Of a DNA stretch of 64,000 bases, positions 32,757 through 43,895 are shown one piece after another. The translations under genes were made by a program, and so were the position numbers. Numbering within the stretch: the first letter of the stretch is position 1; each line of letters opens with the position of its first letter. The notes under the pieces are model-generated. The model was not told the origin of the DNA. It searched no databases and was given only the letters and a program-made list of their open reading frames with translations. Source of the stretch: Neorhizobium populisoli (GTDB lineage Bacteria; Pseudomonadota; Alphaproteobacteria; Rhizobiales; Rhizobiaceae); NCBI RefSeq assembly GCF_019430945.1, contig NZ_JAHYCB010000005.1:62001-126000 (forward strand). The letters run 5' to 3'.

Positions 32757-34409
32757 TTGAGCGAAGCGGCGGATGCGATCGTCATCGGCGCGGGCCTTGC
32801 AGGCCTGGTCACTGCTACGGAACTGGCCGATGCCGGCCGCTCGGTGATCATTCTCGATCAGGAACCGGAGCAGAATATCGGCGGCCAGGCCTTCTGGTCG
32901 CTCGGCGGATTATTTCTCGTCGATTCGCCCGAACAGCGCCGTTTGGGCATTCGCGATTCGCATGAGCTTGCCTGGCAGGACTGGATCGGAACCGCCGGTT
33001 TCGACCGCGAGGAAGACCACTGGCCGCGTCTTTGGGCGCAGGCCTATGTCGCCTTCGCTGCCGGCGAGAAACGCGCCTGGCTGCGGCAGATGGGCCACCG
33101 CATCTTTCCCGTGGTCGGATGGGCCGAACGTGGCGGCTGGTCGGCAACCGGCCACGGCAATTCCGTGCCGCGCTTCCACATCACCTGGGGCACCGGCCCT
33201 GGCGTCGTCGAGCCGTTTGCCCGCCGCGCCCGAGAGGCGGAGAAGGCGGGCAGTATCAGCTTTCTCTGGCGACACCGGGTCGACCGGCTGGTCAAGACGG
33301 GCAATACGGTCACCGGCGTTGCCGGCACGATCCTCGCAGCAAGCGAGGCAGTGCGCGGCGCCGAAACATCCCGTGCGGTGGTGGGCGATTTCGAGCTCAA
33401 CGCGCCGGTCGTCATCGTCGCCTCCGGCGGCATCGGCGGCGCCCTTGAACTCGTGCGCCGCAACTGGCCGGCACGACTGGGCTCGCCACCCGGCTTCATG
33501 GTTTCCGGCGTGCCGAAACACGTGGACGGCCGGATGATCGGCATCACGCAGGCCGCCGGCGGCCGCGTCATCAATCCGGATCGCATGTGGCATTACACCG
33601 AAGGGCTGCGAAACTGGAACCCGATCTGGGAAAACCACGGTATCCGCATTCTTCCCGGCCCCTCTTCCCTCTGGTTCGATGCCACCGGCAAACGCCTGCC
33701 CGCCCCGTTCTTCCCCGGATACGACACGCTCGGCACGCTGCAGCACCTGATGGCGACCGGTTACGACTACAGCTGGTTCATTCTTGACCAGAGCATCATC
33801 CGCAAGGAATTCGCGCTGTCGGGCTCGGAACAGAACCCGGACCTGACCGGCCGTGACTGGAAGCTCACCGCCCGCCGCGCCATCGGCAAAAAGGCAACCG
33901 GCCCCGTGGAAGCCTTCAAGGAACATGGCCGCGACTTTGTCGTCGCCGATACCTTGCCGGAACTCGTGGCGGGCATGAACCGGCTGACCGGCGGCGACCT
34001 GCTGAAGCTCGACGATATCGAGCGCGAAATCATCGCCCGCGACCGGGAGATGGCGAACCCCTTTTCCAAGGATCTGCAGGTCATGGGCATTCACAATGCC
34101 CGCCGCTCGCTGGGCGACAAGCTGGTGCGCACGGCAAAACCGCACCGCATTCTCGATCCCGCCTATGGCCCGCTGATCGCGGTCAAGCTCAACATCCTGA
34201 CCCGCAAGACGCTGGGCGGGCTGGAGACCGACCTTTCCGGCCGCGTGCTTGGTCAGGACGGCGAAATCATCCCCGGGCTTTATGCGGCGGGCGAAGCGGC
34301 CGGCTTCGGCGGTGGCGGCATGCATGGCTACCGCTCGCTGGAGGGCACTTTCCTTGGCGGCTGCCTGTTCTCCGGCCGCAATGCCGGCCGGGCGGCTGCA
34401 AAACCTTAG
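32757..34409 (+). CDS. FAD-binding dehydrogenase (flavocytochrome c / 3-ketosteroid dehydrogenase-like)
   Basis: 550 residues. The N-terminal FAD-binding Rossmann motif is AIVIGAGLAGLVTATELADA (about 6-25), followed by a FAD-contact segment (QNIGGQAFWSLGGLF). The C-terminal FAD-binding block is IPGLYAAGEAAGFGGGGMHG followed by YRSLEGTFLGGC. It belongs to the succinate dehydrogenase/KsdD-like FAD_binding_2 family and probably dehydrogenates a ketone or steroid-like substrate. The start is TTG 32757, just after GGGAGGAG; an earlier in-frame TTG would place the ribosome site inside the gene. It lies between the two secreted-protein paralogues but has separate signals. Confidence 0.87.
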   Translation: MSEAADAIVIGAGLAGLVTATELADAGRSVIILDQEPEQNIGGQAFWSLGGLFLVDSPEQRRLGIRDSHELAWQDWIGTAGFDREEDHWPRLWAQAYVAFAAGEKRAWLRQMGHRIFPVVGWAERGGWSATGHGNSVPRFHITWGTGPGVVEPFARRAREAEKAGSISFLWRHRVDRLVKTGNTVTGVAGTILAASEAVRGAETSRAVVGDFELNAPVVIVASGGIGGALELVRRNWPARLGSPPGFMVSGVPKHVDGRMIGITQAAGGRVINPDRMWHYTEGLRNWNPIWENHGIRILPGPSSLWFDATGKRLPAPFFPGYDTLGTLQHLMATGYDYSWFILDQSIIRKEFALSGSEQNPDLTGRDWKLTARRAIGKKATGPVEAFKEHGRDFVVADTLPELVAGMNRLTGGDLLKLDDIEREIIARDREMANPFSKDLQVMGIHNARRSLGDKLVRTAKPHRILDPAYGPLIAVKLNILTRKTLGGLETDLSGRVLGQDGEIIPGLYAAGEAAGFGGGGMHGYRSLEGTFLGGCLFSGRNAGRAAAKP

Positions 34410-34507
34410 AAAATTCCGGGTATCCGCCTCTCGAATGCCTTTCCAGAGCGGCGAATTCTTTCACGCCGACAACACGGTCGCGTGAAACGCGATCACCATT
34501 AAACTTC

Positions 34508-34520
34508 TGTAATCATTACA
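34508..34520. promoter_or_regulatory. Palindrome TGTAATCATTACA, copy 2
   Basis: Identical 13-mer to 32138-32150, followed by tttatttaagaa (one base different). It lies 127 bases before the start at 34635, compared with 129 for copy 1. Confidence 0.65.
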
Positions 34521-34581
34521 TTTATTTAAGAAATCCGTCAGGAACCGCACAGTCGGCATCCGCATTCTTCTGCTGCAAAGC

Positions 34582-34612
34582 CCAACCGAACCGCCACAAA
34601 CCCTTCGGCTGG
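34582..34612 (+). promoter_or_regulatory. Conserved 5'-UTR hairpin, copy 2
   Basis: CCAACCGAA and TTCGGCTGG arms identical to copy 1; the loop is 13 bases and of different sequence. It ends 22 bases before the start codon, close to an AGGAG ribosome site. Confidence 0.6.
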
Positions 34613-34634
34613 TTACCAGATGAGGAGAAAAACC

Positions 34635-34946
34635 ATGAAAACGGCTTTTGCAATCGCAGTCCTGATGTCCGCCACTGCCTTGGGAGGCACCGCCTATGCC
34701 CGGGAAATTGGGAGGATGGAACGCCCCACCGGCAACGTCCAGGTCATCTACGAAAACTACAACAATGACGAGGGCCTGTCGGAAGACGAATCCATTTCGC
34801 CGAGCAGAACCGTGACGGCTCAGGCCCAGTCCGAAATCCGCCACGATGCCTCGCTTCGCGCCGCTCTGGCGGCAAAGGACGTCGAGATGAAGAACGTCAT
34901 CGAAATCGACAAGCACGGGACCAATACGATGGTCTACGTCCGCTGA
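34635..34946 (+). CDS. Small secreted protein, paralogue 2
   Basis: 103 residues: a signal peptide (MKTAFAIAVLMSATALGGTA, then YA), then an acidic mature chain with RHDASLRAALAAKDVEMKNV and the end MVYVR. It is clearly homologous to the gene at 32267 in signal, RHDxxLRAAL block and C-terminus, and diverged in the middle. Start ATG 34635 follows GAGGAG. It carries a duplicated control region (palindrome, UTR hairpin, terminator). Function is unknown; it is probably a periplasmic or secreted stress-type protein. Confidence 0.82.
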   Translation: MKTAFAIAVLMSATALGGTAYAREIGRMERPTGNVQVIYENYNNDEGLSEDESISPSRTVTAQAQSEIRHDASLRAALAAKDVEMKNVIEIDKHGTNTMVYVR

Positions 34947-34968
34947 TCGGCAATGACTGAACAAAAGG

Positions 34969-34999
34969 AAAGCCGGGCTCTTCATCGAACCCGGCTTTA
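34969..34999 (+). terminator. Intrinsic terminator of paralogue 2
   Basis: AAAGCCGGG pairs with CCCGGCTTT around a 12-base loop. On the minus strand the tail is TTTCC, so it may serve the convergent creA-like gene as well. Confidence 0.8.
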
Positions 35000-35016
35000 T
35001 GTTTGCCGCCGCCCGC

Positions 35017-35514
35017 TCAGGGCTGCGGCTTGCCGTTCTTCCAGGTGACGCTCTGGTTATAGAGCGGGATGGTCGAAATCGCCATCTTGGCCGAACCGTC
35101 CACCACCTGCCGCGAATGGGCCAGATAGATGAGTGTGTCGTTGGCCTTGTCGTAGATGCGCTTGACGAGCAGGTCCTTCCAGATCAGCGAGCGTCCCTGC
35201 CGGAACACTTCCTCGCCACCCTTGCCGAGATCGATCTTGCCGATCTCGATCGGCCCCGTCTGGCGGCAAGCGATCGAATTGTTGGACGGGTCCTCGAACC
35301 AGTTGCCGTTCTTCAGCCGGTCGATGATGCCACGCTCGAAGTAGGTCACATGGCAGGTAACGCCCTTGATTTCGGGATCCGGCACCGCTTCGACGATGAT
35401 GTCGTTGCCGGTCCAGTCCACCCCGACTTCACCGACCACCTGGGCGGACACGGGCGTGACAACAGCGCCGATGGCAAAGGCGGCGGCGGACAACAATGCG
35501 GTCAGTCGGTTCAT
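35017..35514 (-). CDS. CreA family periplasmic protein
   Basis: 165 residues. A signal peptide (MNRLTALLSAAAFAIGAVVT, ending VSAQ) precedes a CreA domain: GEVGVDWTGNDIIVEAVPDP, GVTCHVTYFERG, IACRQTGPIEI and FRQGRSLIWKDLLVKRIYD. The two cysteines are conserved in the family. The biochemical role is unknown, although the name derives from the E. coli cre locus. ATG 35514 puts the signal peptide at the N-terminus; the open frame further upstream is rejected. Confidence 0.9.
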   Translation of the reverse strand: MNRLTALLSAAAFAIGAVVTPVSAQVVGEVGVDWTGNDIIVEAVPDPEIKGVTCHVTYFERGIIDRLKNGNWFEDPSNNSIACRQTGPIEIGKIDLGKGGEEVFRQGRSLIWKDLLVKRIYDKANDTLIYLAHSRQVVDGSAKMAISTIPLYNQSVTWKNGKPQP

Positions 35515-35603
35515 AGGGGGCTCAGCTCCGGTAAACGATCCGTGATCTGAGATAAGATGCGCCGGCGCGGTTACAAGCAGCTGGAAGCCGCCAAACTCAG
35601 CAC

Positions 35604-36194
35604 TCACTTCTTGCGAAGTGTACAGGCTGCATATCCGCCGGAATAAAGCCGGCCTGCCTGCATGCCGATCGCCATGGGAATATCGCGCACATGTGCCACG
35701 TTGAGCGAGTGGGCGATGGCAATAGACGCCTGCGCGCAGACCGCGGCATCTTCGGCAGCATTATGGTGCATGAAGCTTAGGCCCAGATGCGCCGCCAGCA
35801 CATTGAGCTTGTGCGATATCAGATGCGGCCAGACCTTCTGGGCCATCTTGACGCTGCAGAGGTAGGAAAGCTCCGGATAGCTCTGCCGGTAGACGTCCAG
35901 ACAGGCACGCCAGACGCTGAAATCGAAAGCCGCATTATGGGCGATCATCGTCGCCCCGCGAAAATCGTCGAAAAACTCGTCCATGACTTCCGGAAACTCG
36001 TCCGCATCCTCGACATGCTCCGGCCGGATGCCGTGAATGGCGATGTTGAAGGATGAAAACCGCATGTCGCGCGGCCGGATCAACCGCTCCTCGACCCGCA
36101 CCACCTCGTCATCCTCGATCCAGGCGAGACCGACCGAACAGGCGCTGCCACGCTGCTCATTGGCGGTCTCGAAATCGATGGCGATGGTTTTCAA
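35604..36194 (-). CDS. 3'-5' exonuclease, DEDDh family (DNA polymerase III epsilon-like)
   Basis: 196 residues. Exo I motif TIAIDFETANE with Asp and Glu at the N-terminus, Exo II HNAAFDFSVW, and Exo III HHNAAEDAAVCA supply the DEDD-His metal site. It is a single-domain exonuclease of the epsilon/RNase T fold, able to trim DNA or RNA ends. TTG 36194 starts just before Exo I; the frame is open to 36287, and an upstream ATG would add 31 residues without homology, so the start is uncertain. It follows the HigBA pair on the same strand. Confidence 0.85.
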   Translation of the reverse strand: MKTIAIDFETANEQRGSACSVGLAWIEDDEVVRVEERLIRPRDMRFSSFNIAIHGIRPEHVEDADEFPEVMDEFFDDFRGATMIAHNAAFDFSVWRACLDVYRQSYPELSYLCSVKMAQKVWPHLISHKLNVLAAHLGLSFMHHNAAEDAAVCAQASIAIAHSLNVAHVRDIPMAIGMQAGRLYSGGYAACTLRKK

Positions 36195-36255
36195 GGTCGG
36201 GCTTCCGTCGGGATACTTGCACTCTCTACAGCCGGCAGGCCGATTCGGCAAAGCG

Positions 36256-36636
36256 TCACGCCACTGCGAGCCTGTACGGTTTGACAAGGCAATCGGCAGG
36301 CACGCCCCAGCTCTGCTTCAGCTTGAAGATCATCTCGACGGTCAAGGCCCGCTTTCTGTTGATGATTTCCGATGCGCGCGAACGCGAACCCAACAGCTCT
36401 GCAAGGTCGCTCTGAGTGCGCCCCGTCATCTCCATGAAGCCTTGAAGAAAGGCAATCGGCTCGTGATCGACGGGAACGAAATTTCTGTTCTCATAGGCCT
36501 CTATGAGATCGGAAAGGACATCAAAACGGTCCGCGTCCTTGCTTCCCTTCTCAGGCGGGTGGTCGAAATAGGGAGTAACCTCAGCAATCGCCCAATCGAA
36601 ATCGTCCTGGTTCCTGATCGGCCTGATATTATCCAT
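36256..36636 (-). CDS. higA: HigA-type antitoxin, XRE family
   Basis: 126 residues. The C-terminal half is a helix-turn-helix (TGRTQSDLAELLGSRSRASE, about 73-92). The N-terminal half (PIRNQDDFDWAIAEVTPYFD) is the toxin-binding helical region seen in HigA-type proteins. It neutralises the toxin encoded just upstream and should autorepress the operon. ATG 36636 is chosen over the overlapping ATG 36639 because GGAGAGG then has better spacing. The toxin stop codon is embedded in this ATGATG. Confidence 0.88.
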   Translation of the reverse strand: MDNIRPIRNQDDFDWAIAEVTPYFDHPPEKGSKDADRFDVLSDLIEAYENRNFVPVDHEPIAFLQGFMEMTGRTQSDLAELLGSRSRASEIINRKRALTVEMIFKLKQSWGVPADCLVKPYRLAVA

Positions 36637-36932
36637 CATATCCTCTCCGGATCGATCCGGTCGTATTCCGAATGAGTGCCGACAAACTTGATGAGAACGC
36701 GGCGATATTCATAAGCGACGTGTACAATGAGGCGATATTTATTGCCGCCGATGTCGAATATGATCCGGTTGTCGGCGACGAAATCAACTTTCGAGCCGAA
36801 CATCCGCTTCACGTCCGCTGGACCGGACCATTCGGCCTTGCTGACCGCAAGGTACCAAAACTCAAGCGGCCCCTTTGCTTGCGGGTGACGCTCCCAGAAC
36901 GATCTCAGGGTAGATTTTGCAATCACCTGCAC
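36636..36932 (-). CDS. higB: HigB-type mRNA interferase toxin
   Basis: 98 residues of the RelE/HigB fold: VIAKSTLRSFWERHPQAKG at the start, FDIGGNKYRLIVHVAYEY in the central sheet, and VLIKFVGTHSEYDRI at the end with the conserved His/Tyr. It would cleave mRNA on the ribosome when the antitoxin is lost. GTG 36932 matches the family start; the open frame extends to 36980. Toxin-first order with overlapping antitoxin is typical of higBA. Confidence 0.87.
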   Translation of the reverse strand: MQVIAKSTLRSFWERHPQAKGPLEFWYLAVSKAEWSGPADVKRMFGSKVDFVADNRIIFDIGGNKYRLIVHVAYEYRRVLIKFVGTHSEYDRIDPERI

Positions 36933-37183
36933 GCCGGCAACATATTCCCAATACGGGAACATTTCAAGAGCGCCGATCACTCTTGACGCATGCCCATCTC
37001 TCTGGCCTTATCCAACCCATGATCAGCTTTGTCGCCCATGTGCATCTTACCATGACCATTCGCCCTGCAGGGCGCGTGGCGGGTTTGGCGCGTTAGCCGA
37101 TCATCCGTCCGCCCACCCTGCCGAATGATGGCAGGGATCGGTGTTTCCGCTCTGCCTCGGCAAAAGACCCAAGGAGAGCAGAA

Positions 37184-37723
37184 ATGTCAGATTTGGATAA
37201 TCCACCTTTAGACCCGGACGCGCGATGGCCTGAAGGCCTGTCGATCCGCGCCCGCACGCCTGCCGATGCCCCCGCGATCGCCGCCCTGCACAACCTGCCC
37301 GGCTACCGTTACGGAACGTTGCGCACGCCCCACCACACGCCGGAAGAGATCCGCAAGGGGATAGAAAACACGTCAAGCAATTCCTTCAGCCTCGTCGCCG
37401 AATTGGATGGCCGCATCGTTGGTGATTGCGGGCTGACCCGTTTTGCCAATCACCGCCGGGCGCATGCAGGCAGTATCGGCATGGGGGTCCACGACGCCTA
37501 TCAGGGTCGCGGCATCGGCAGTGCCATGATCGGCGAAGTGCTCGCCGTCGCCGACCGCTGGCTGAACCTGAAACGCGTCGAGCTGACCGTCTATACCGAC
37601 AACGAGCCGGCACTGGCGCTTTATCGCAAATTCGGCTTCGAGGTCGAAGGCCATCTCAAGACCTTCGGTTTCCGCGACGGCCAATTTGTCGATGCCTATA
37701 CGATGGCGCGCATCAAGACCTGA
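37184..37723 (+). CDS. GNAT family N-acetyltransferase
   Basis: 179 residues. The GNAT core shows LVAELDGRIVGDCGLTRF, the acetyl-CoA pyrophosphate loop HDAYQGRGIGSAMIGEV (about 103-119, Q-x-x-G-x-G/A), and the late motif DNEPALALYRKFGFEVEG. It resembles RimJ/RimL/SpeG-like acetyltransferases; the substrate is unknown. An AAGGAGAG site precedes the start. It ends 3 bases before the convergent ligA stop. Confidence 0.88.
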   Translation: MSDLDNPPLDPDARWPEGLSIRARTPADAPAIAALHNLPGYRYGTLRTPHHTPEEIRKGIENTSSNSFSLVAELDGRIVGDCGLTRFANHRRAHAGSIGMGVHDAYQGRGIGSAMIGEVLAVADRWLNLKRVELTVYTDNEPALALYRKFGFEVEGHLKTFGFRDGQFVDAYTMARIKT

Positions 37724-37726
37724 CGA

Positions 37727-39889
<2,163 letters not shown>

Positions 39890-39979
39890 CTACTCCTCGG
39901 AAATCGCGAGTCGTTTTGTAGAGCAAATTTTGGAGATGGGAAGGGTGGGACGAGATGCTGGAGGGATAGGAAGTGCCGT

Positions 39980-40145
39980 GTCATACCCCCCTCTGCCCTG
40001 CCGGGCATCTCCCCCTCAAGGGGGGAGATCGACTTGTGGCAACGTCTCGGCCATCTCCAGCGTTGAGCTTTGGGTGATGTTAGTGCGCCCAGCCAATCTC
40101 CCCACCTGAGGGGGAGATGCCCGGCAGGGCAGAGGGGGGTATGAC
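39980..40145. repeat. Rhizobial palindromic repeat element with 37-bp inverted ends (RIME-like)
   Basis: The first 37 bases (39980-40016) are the perfect reverse complement of the last 37 (40109-40145). Next to each arm is a smaller stem: ATCTCCCCC/GGGGGAGAT on the left and ATCTCCCC/GGGGAGAT on the right. The core (ctctgccctgccgggcatct) resembles intergenic repeats common in Rhizobium genomes. It lies between recN and ligA and carries no gene. A MITE-like or RIME1-type origin is inferred, not shown. Confidence 0.85.
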
Positions 40146-40173
40146 AGGGCGCAGCGTGGAGCGAGACCCCCCC

Positions 40174-41847
40174 TTACCCCTTACCTGCCAGCAAACTCTT
40201 CGCCGCAGCCCTCGCCTCGTCCGTCACCGAAGCACCAGCCAACATCCGCGCAATCTCTTCCGTGCGATGCTCCGGCTCCATCGTCGCAACCCGTGTGGCG
40301 ATCTTGTCGCTCCCCTCGCCCGCCGGTCCCTTGGAGATCAGAAGATGCGTCGCCGCCCTCGCCGCCACTTGCGGCGCGTGGGTGACGGAGAGCACCTGTA
40401 CCTTGTCGGAAAGCCGCTTCAGCCGCTGGCCGATCGCATCCGCCACCGCACCACCAACGCCCGTATCGATTTCATCAAAGACCAACGTCGGCGCCGAGCC
40501 GCGGTCGGCGAGCGCTACCTTGAGCGCGAGCAGGAAACGCGAGAGTTCGCCACCGGAAGCGACCTTCATGATCGGGCCGGGACGCGTGCCCGGATTGGTC
40601 TGGACGTGGAATTCAACCGTGTCGATACCCTCGGCGATCGCCTGTTCGGCATCACTGGTGACATCCACCATGAAACGGGCGCGTTCCAGCTTCAGGGCCG
40701 GCAGTTCGGCCATGACGGCAGCAGCAAGCGCCTCGGCGCCGTGACGACGCTTTTCCGAAAGCGCTATGGCAGCCACATCAAAGGACGCCTTGCCGGCAGC
40801 CGCGAGCTTTTCGAGTTCGCCGAGCTTTTCCTCGCCGGCATCGAGATCGGCAAGATCGGCGGCCATCTTCTGGGCCAGTGCCGGCAGGTCGGTGACCGGA
40901 ACCGAATATTTGCGGCCGGCGGCGCGCAATGCAAAAAGCCGCTCCTCGACACGCTCCAGCTCGCGCGGATCGAATTCGGTACGGCGCAGCGCCGTTTCGA
41001 CTTCCATCTGGGCATTGGAAAGATGGTTGAGCGCCTGATCCAGCAGCTCGACCGTCTCTTCCAGCAGACCCGGCGCCTCATGGCTCTTGCGCTCCAGCCG
41101 GCGGACCATGGAGGCGATCAGCGGCACGGGCGAAGCGTTGCCGTTGAGAAATTCGGAAGCCTCGGCGATATCGCCGGCAATCCGCTCGGATTTCTGCATC
41201 TGCGAACGTTTTTCGGCGAGCTCATCCTCTTCGCCATCGCGCGGCGAAAGCGTCTCCAGCTCCTCGACGGAGGCGCGGATATAATCGGCCTCACGGGCGG
41301 CAGCCTCCACCTTGGCGCGATGCGTCTTGAATGCCCGCTCCGCATCCTTCCAGGACTTGTAGAGGCCGGAAACCTGCAGCACTTCCTCGGATAGACCGGC
41401 AAAGGCGTCGAGCAGCATGCGGTGCGCGTCCGTGTCGATCAACGCCCGGTCGTCGTGCTGTCCGTGGATCTCGACGAGAAGCTGGCCGGCCTGGCGCATC
41501 AGCTGCACGCTGACGGGCTGGTCGTTGATCGAGGCGCGCGTGCGGCCGTCCGCCGACTGGATGCGGCGGAAAATCAGGTCGCCGTCGTCGTCGAGACCGT
41601 TGTCGCGCAGAAGCTTGCGGGCCGCATGGCTGCCGCCGACGTCGAAGACCGCCGTTACCTGCCCCTTGTCCTCGCCATGGCGCACAAGGCCGCCATCGCC
41701 GCGGCCGCCGAGCGCCAACGAGAGACTGTCGAGCAGAATGGATTTGCCGGCGCCGGTCTCGCCGGTCAGCACGGAAAGGCCGGTCTCGAATGCCAGATCA
41801 AGACGCTCGATCAGAACGATATCGCGGATCGACAACTGGATCAGCAT
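40174..41847 (-). CDS. recN: DNA repair protein RecN
   Basis: 557 residues of the SMC-like RecN family. The Walker A site is GETGAGKSILLDSLSLALGG (about 29-48), the ABC signature is ASGGELSRFLLALKVAL, and Walker B is LVFDEIDTGVGG. A long coiled-coil (about 150-370) lies between them. It holds broken ends during double-strand break repair. It follows bamD in the same direction, a conserved alphaproteobacterial neighbourhood. Confidence 0.95.
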   Translation of the reverse strand: MLIQLSIRDIVLIERLDLAFETGLSVLTGETGAGKSILLDSLSLALGGRGDGGLVRHGEDKGQVTAVFDVGGSHAARKLLRDNGLDDDGDLIFRRIQSADGRTRASINDQPVSVQLMRQAGQLLVEIHGQHDDRALIDTDAHRMLLDAFAGLSEEVLQVSGLYKSWKDAERAFKTHRAKVEAAAREADYIRASVEELETLSPRDGEEDELAEKRSQMQKSERIAGDIAEASEFLNGNASPVPLIASMVRRLERKSHEAPGLLEETVELLDQALNHLSNAQMEVETALRRTEFDPRELERVEERLFALRAAGRKYSVPVTDLPALAQKMAADLADLDAGEEKLGELEKLAAAGKASFDVAAIALSEKRRHGAEALAAAVMAELPALKLERARFMVDVTSDAEQAIAEGIDTVEFHVQTNPGTRPGPIMKVASGGELSRFLLALKVALADRGSAPTLVFDEIDTGVGGAVADAIGQRLKRLSDKVQVLSVTHAPQVAARAATHLLISKGPAGEGSDKIATRVATMEPEHRTEEIARMLAGASVTDEARAAAKSLLAGKG

Positions 41848-41871
41848 GTTTCCTCGACCTTGCGCCGCAGG

Positions 41872-42738
41872 TTACGCGCCGATGAGCTTGGCTCCGGCCC
41901 GCGAAATCCACGACCCCTTGTTCTCGCGAGGCTCGACGCCTCCCGATTGAAGCAGCTTGTAGGAATCGCCGTACCACTGGCTGTCCGGATAATTGCGTCC
42001 GAGAACGGCGGCAGCGGTCTGGGCCTCTTCCACGATGCCCATCGCATAATAGGCCTCGGTGAGTCGCGCCAGCGACTCTTCCACCTGGTTGGTGTTGGAA
42101 TATTGCTCGACGACGTTGCGGAAGCGCTGGATGGCCGCGAGATATTCCTTGCGTTCCAGGTAATAGCGGCCGATCTGCATTTCCTTGCCGGCCAGCTGGT
42201 CGCGGGCAAAGCGGATTTTCGCCTGCGCGTCCTCGACATATTCCGACTTCGGATAATCCTTGACGACCTTGGTCATCGCCTCGATCGTCCGCTGCGACAT
42301 GCGCTGGTCCTGCGTGACGTCGGAAATCTGCTTGGAATAGGACAAACCGATCAGATACTGCACATAGGCCGAATCTTCCGAGTTCGGATATTGCGACATG
42401 TAGCGGTTGCCGGTGGCGATCGCTTCGTCGTTGCGATTGAGGCGGTATTTGGTGAACGTGCTCATCACAAGCGCCTTGCGGCCCCATTCGGTGAACGGGT
42501 TCTGCTTGTCGATCGAATCGAACTTGCGGCTCGCTTCCGTGACATTGCCCGCCTTCATGTTGGCAAGGCCCTGATTGTAGAGCACTTCCGGCGAATCGGT
42601 CTCCATGCCGAGCTTGGTGATGTCGATGTCCGGGTCCGACTGGCAAGCCGTGACGCCAAGGCCGGCGCCGACCAGTACGAGCGAAACAAGGACAGCCCTT
42701 GCCGCTTTACGCATTCCAACAGACCTTACATGGTTCAT
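41872..42738 (-). CDS. bamD: Outer membrane assembly lipoprotein BamD (ComL)
   Basis: 288 residues. A lipoprotein signal with lipobox LGVTAC (Cys about 32) is followed by five TPR-like helical repeats ([55 protein letters not shown]). It is a component of the BAM complex that inserts beta-barrel proteins. ATG 42738 has AGGA at suitable spacing; ATG 42714 would still keep the signal. It follows lpxC after a terminator. Confidence 0.92.
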   Translation of the reverse strand: MNHVRSVGMRKAARAVLVSLVLVGAGLGVTACQSDPDIDITKLGMETDSPEVLYNQGLANMKAGNVTEASRKFDSIDKQNPFTEWGRKALVMSTFTKYRLNRNDEAIATGNRYMSQYPNSEDSAYVQYLIGLSYSKQISDVTQDQRMSQRTIEAMTKVVKDYPKSEYVEDAQAKIRFARDQLAGKEMQIGRYYLERKEYLAAIQRFRNVVEQYSNTNQVEESLARLTEAYYAMGIVEEAQTAAAVLGRNYPDSQWYGDSYKLLQSGGVEPRENKGSWISRAGAKLIGA

Positions 42739-42870
42739 TCGACAGTTCCTGCTCGTCCCGCGCTTGAAAGCCCGCTAAGCCTCTACCCATAAAAGCAAAG
42801 CGAGAGCAACGCAATGATGGCGCTTTAATGCATTTTTGTGGCGAATGCGGTGTCCGAGAGCATCTCTCCA

Positions 42871-42900
42871 AAAGAAAAGGCCGCTTCCGGGGAAGCGGCC
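42871..42900 (-). terminator. Intrinsic terminator of lpxC
   Basis: GGCCGCTTC and GAAGCGGCC form the stem with a 4-base loop; the minus-strand tail is TTTTCTTTT. It lies 38 bases after the lpxC stop. Confidence 0.8.
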
Positions 42901-42938
42901 AAGTCGACTGGACCTAAATCTTTCACGCCCCGATACCT

Positions 42939-43895
42939 TCAAGCAAAGCCCGGTGTCAGCTCAGGCATGCTGACCGGCACGAACTCACGAGCCCGCACCC
43001 GCGCCGAGCGCGACGACGGCGCCTCGACGATTTCGTAAGCCGTCGGATCGCTCATCAGCGCCTTCAGCGCGTTGGCGTTCATCTTGTGGCCGCCGCGATA
43101 GGAACGGTAGCAGCCGATGAACTGCGCACCGGCAAGCGCCAGGTCGCCGACGGCGTCCAGCGTCTTGTGACGAACGAATTCGTCCACATAGCGCAGGCCT
43201 TCGACATTGACGATCGTATCGTCGTCGGAGATGACAACGGAATTCTCAAGCGACGAGCCCAGCGCATAACCGGCGGCCCAGAGACGCTCGACATCGCGCA
43301 TGAAGCCGAAAGTGCGGGCGCGGGACAATTCCTGCTTGAAGGTCTGCGCGGTCAGCTCACCGTTCCAGCTCTGGCGGCCGATCAGCGGCGAGGTGAAATC
43401 GATCTCGACTTCGAAACGCGTGCCGTCATACGGGCGGAACTCGGACCAGGATGCACCGGAATCGATACGAACCGGCTTCAGGACGCGGATATAACGGCGC
43501 TTGATGCCGAGATTGACGATACCGACCTGTTCGATCGCCTCGATGAACGGAAACGAGCTGCCGTCCATGATCGGCATTTCGGCGCCATCGACTTCGACCA
43601 TGACATTGTCGATGCCGAGCGCGTAAAGCGCGGCCATTACATGTTCGATCGTTGCGACCCACTTGGCCGGCGAGGTGCCGAGGATGGTGCAGAGATCGGT
43701 CGGGCCGACCTGCGAGGAAACGGCGCGGTATTCGACCGAGCTGCCGTCCTGGAAAACGCGGGAGAAAATCACGCCGCTATTAGCTTCGGCGGGCTGGAAA
43801 GTGATGCCGACGGGCGCGCCAGAATGAACACCGATACCCCTGAGCGTTACCGGGGCGGCGATGGTGGTCTGGAAACCGAGCAATCCGATGGTCAT
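42939..43895 (-). CDS. lpxC: UDP-3-O-acyl-N-acetylglucosamine deacetylase
   Basis: 318 residues; the committed zinc-dependent step of lipid A synthesis. Zinc ligands: His in ATIEHVMAALYALGIDN (about 79), and His/Asp in RHKTLDAVGDLALAG (about 238, 242). The general-acid His is in YRGGHKMNANAL. The substrate segment DGSSFPFIEAIEQVG is present. It follows ftsZ across a 288-base gap in the usual rhizobial order. Confidence 0.95.
   Translation of the reverse strand: MTIGLLGFQTTIAAPVTLRGIGVHSGAPVGITFQPAEANSGVIFSRVFQDGSSVEYRAVSSQVGPTDLCTILGTSPAKWVATIEHVMAALYALGIDNVMVEVDGAEMPIMDGSSFPFIEAIEQVGIVNLGIKRRYIRVLKPVRIDSGASWSEFRPYDGTRFEVEIDFTSPLIGRQSWNGELTAQTFKQELSRARTFGFMRDVERLWAAGYALGSSLENSVVISDDDTIVNVEGLRYVDEFVRHKTLDAVGDLALAGAQFIGCYRSYRGGHKMNANALKALMSDPTAYEIVEAPSSRSARVRAREFVPVSMPELTPGFA

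Noticed and set aside
39980..40145. CRISPR or integron-like repeat
   Set aside because: There is one pair of inverted arms, with no regularly spaced direct repeats or spacers.
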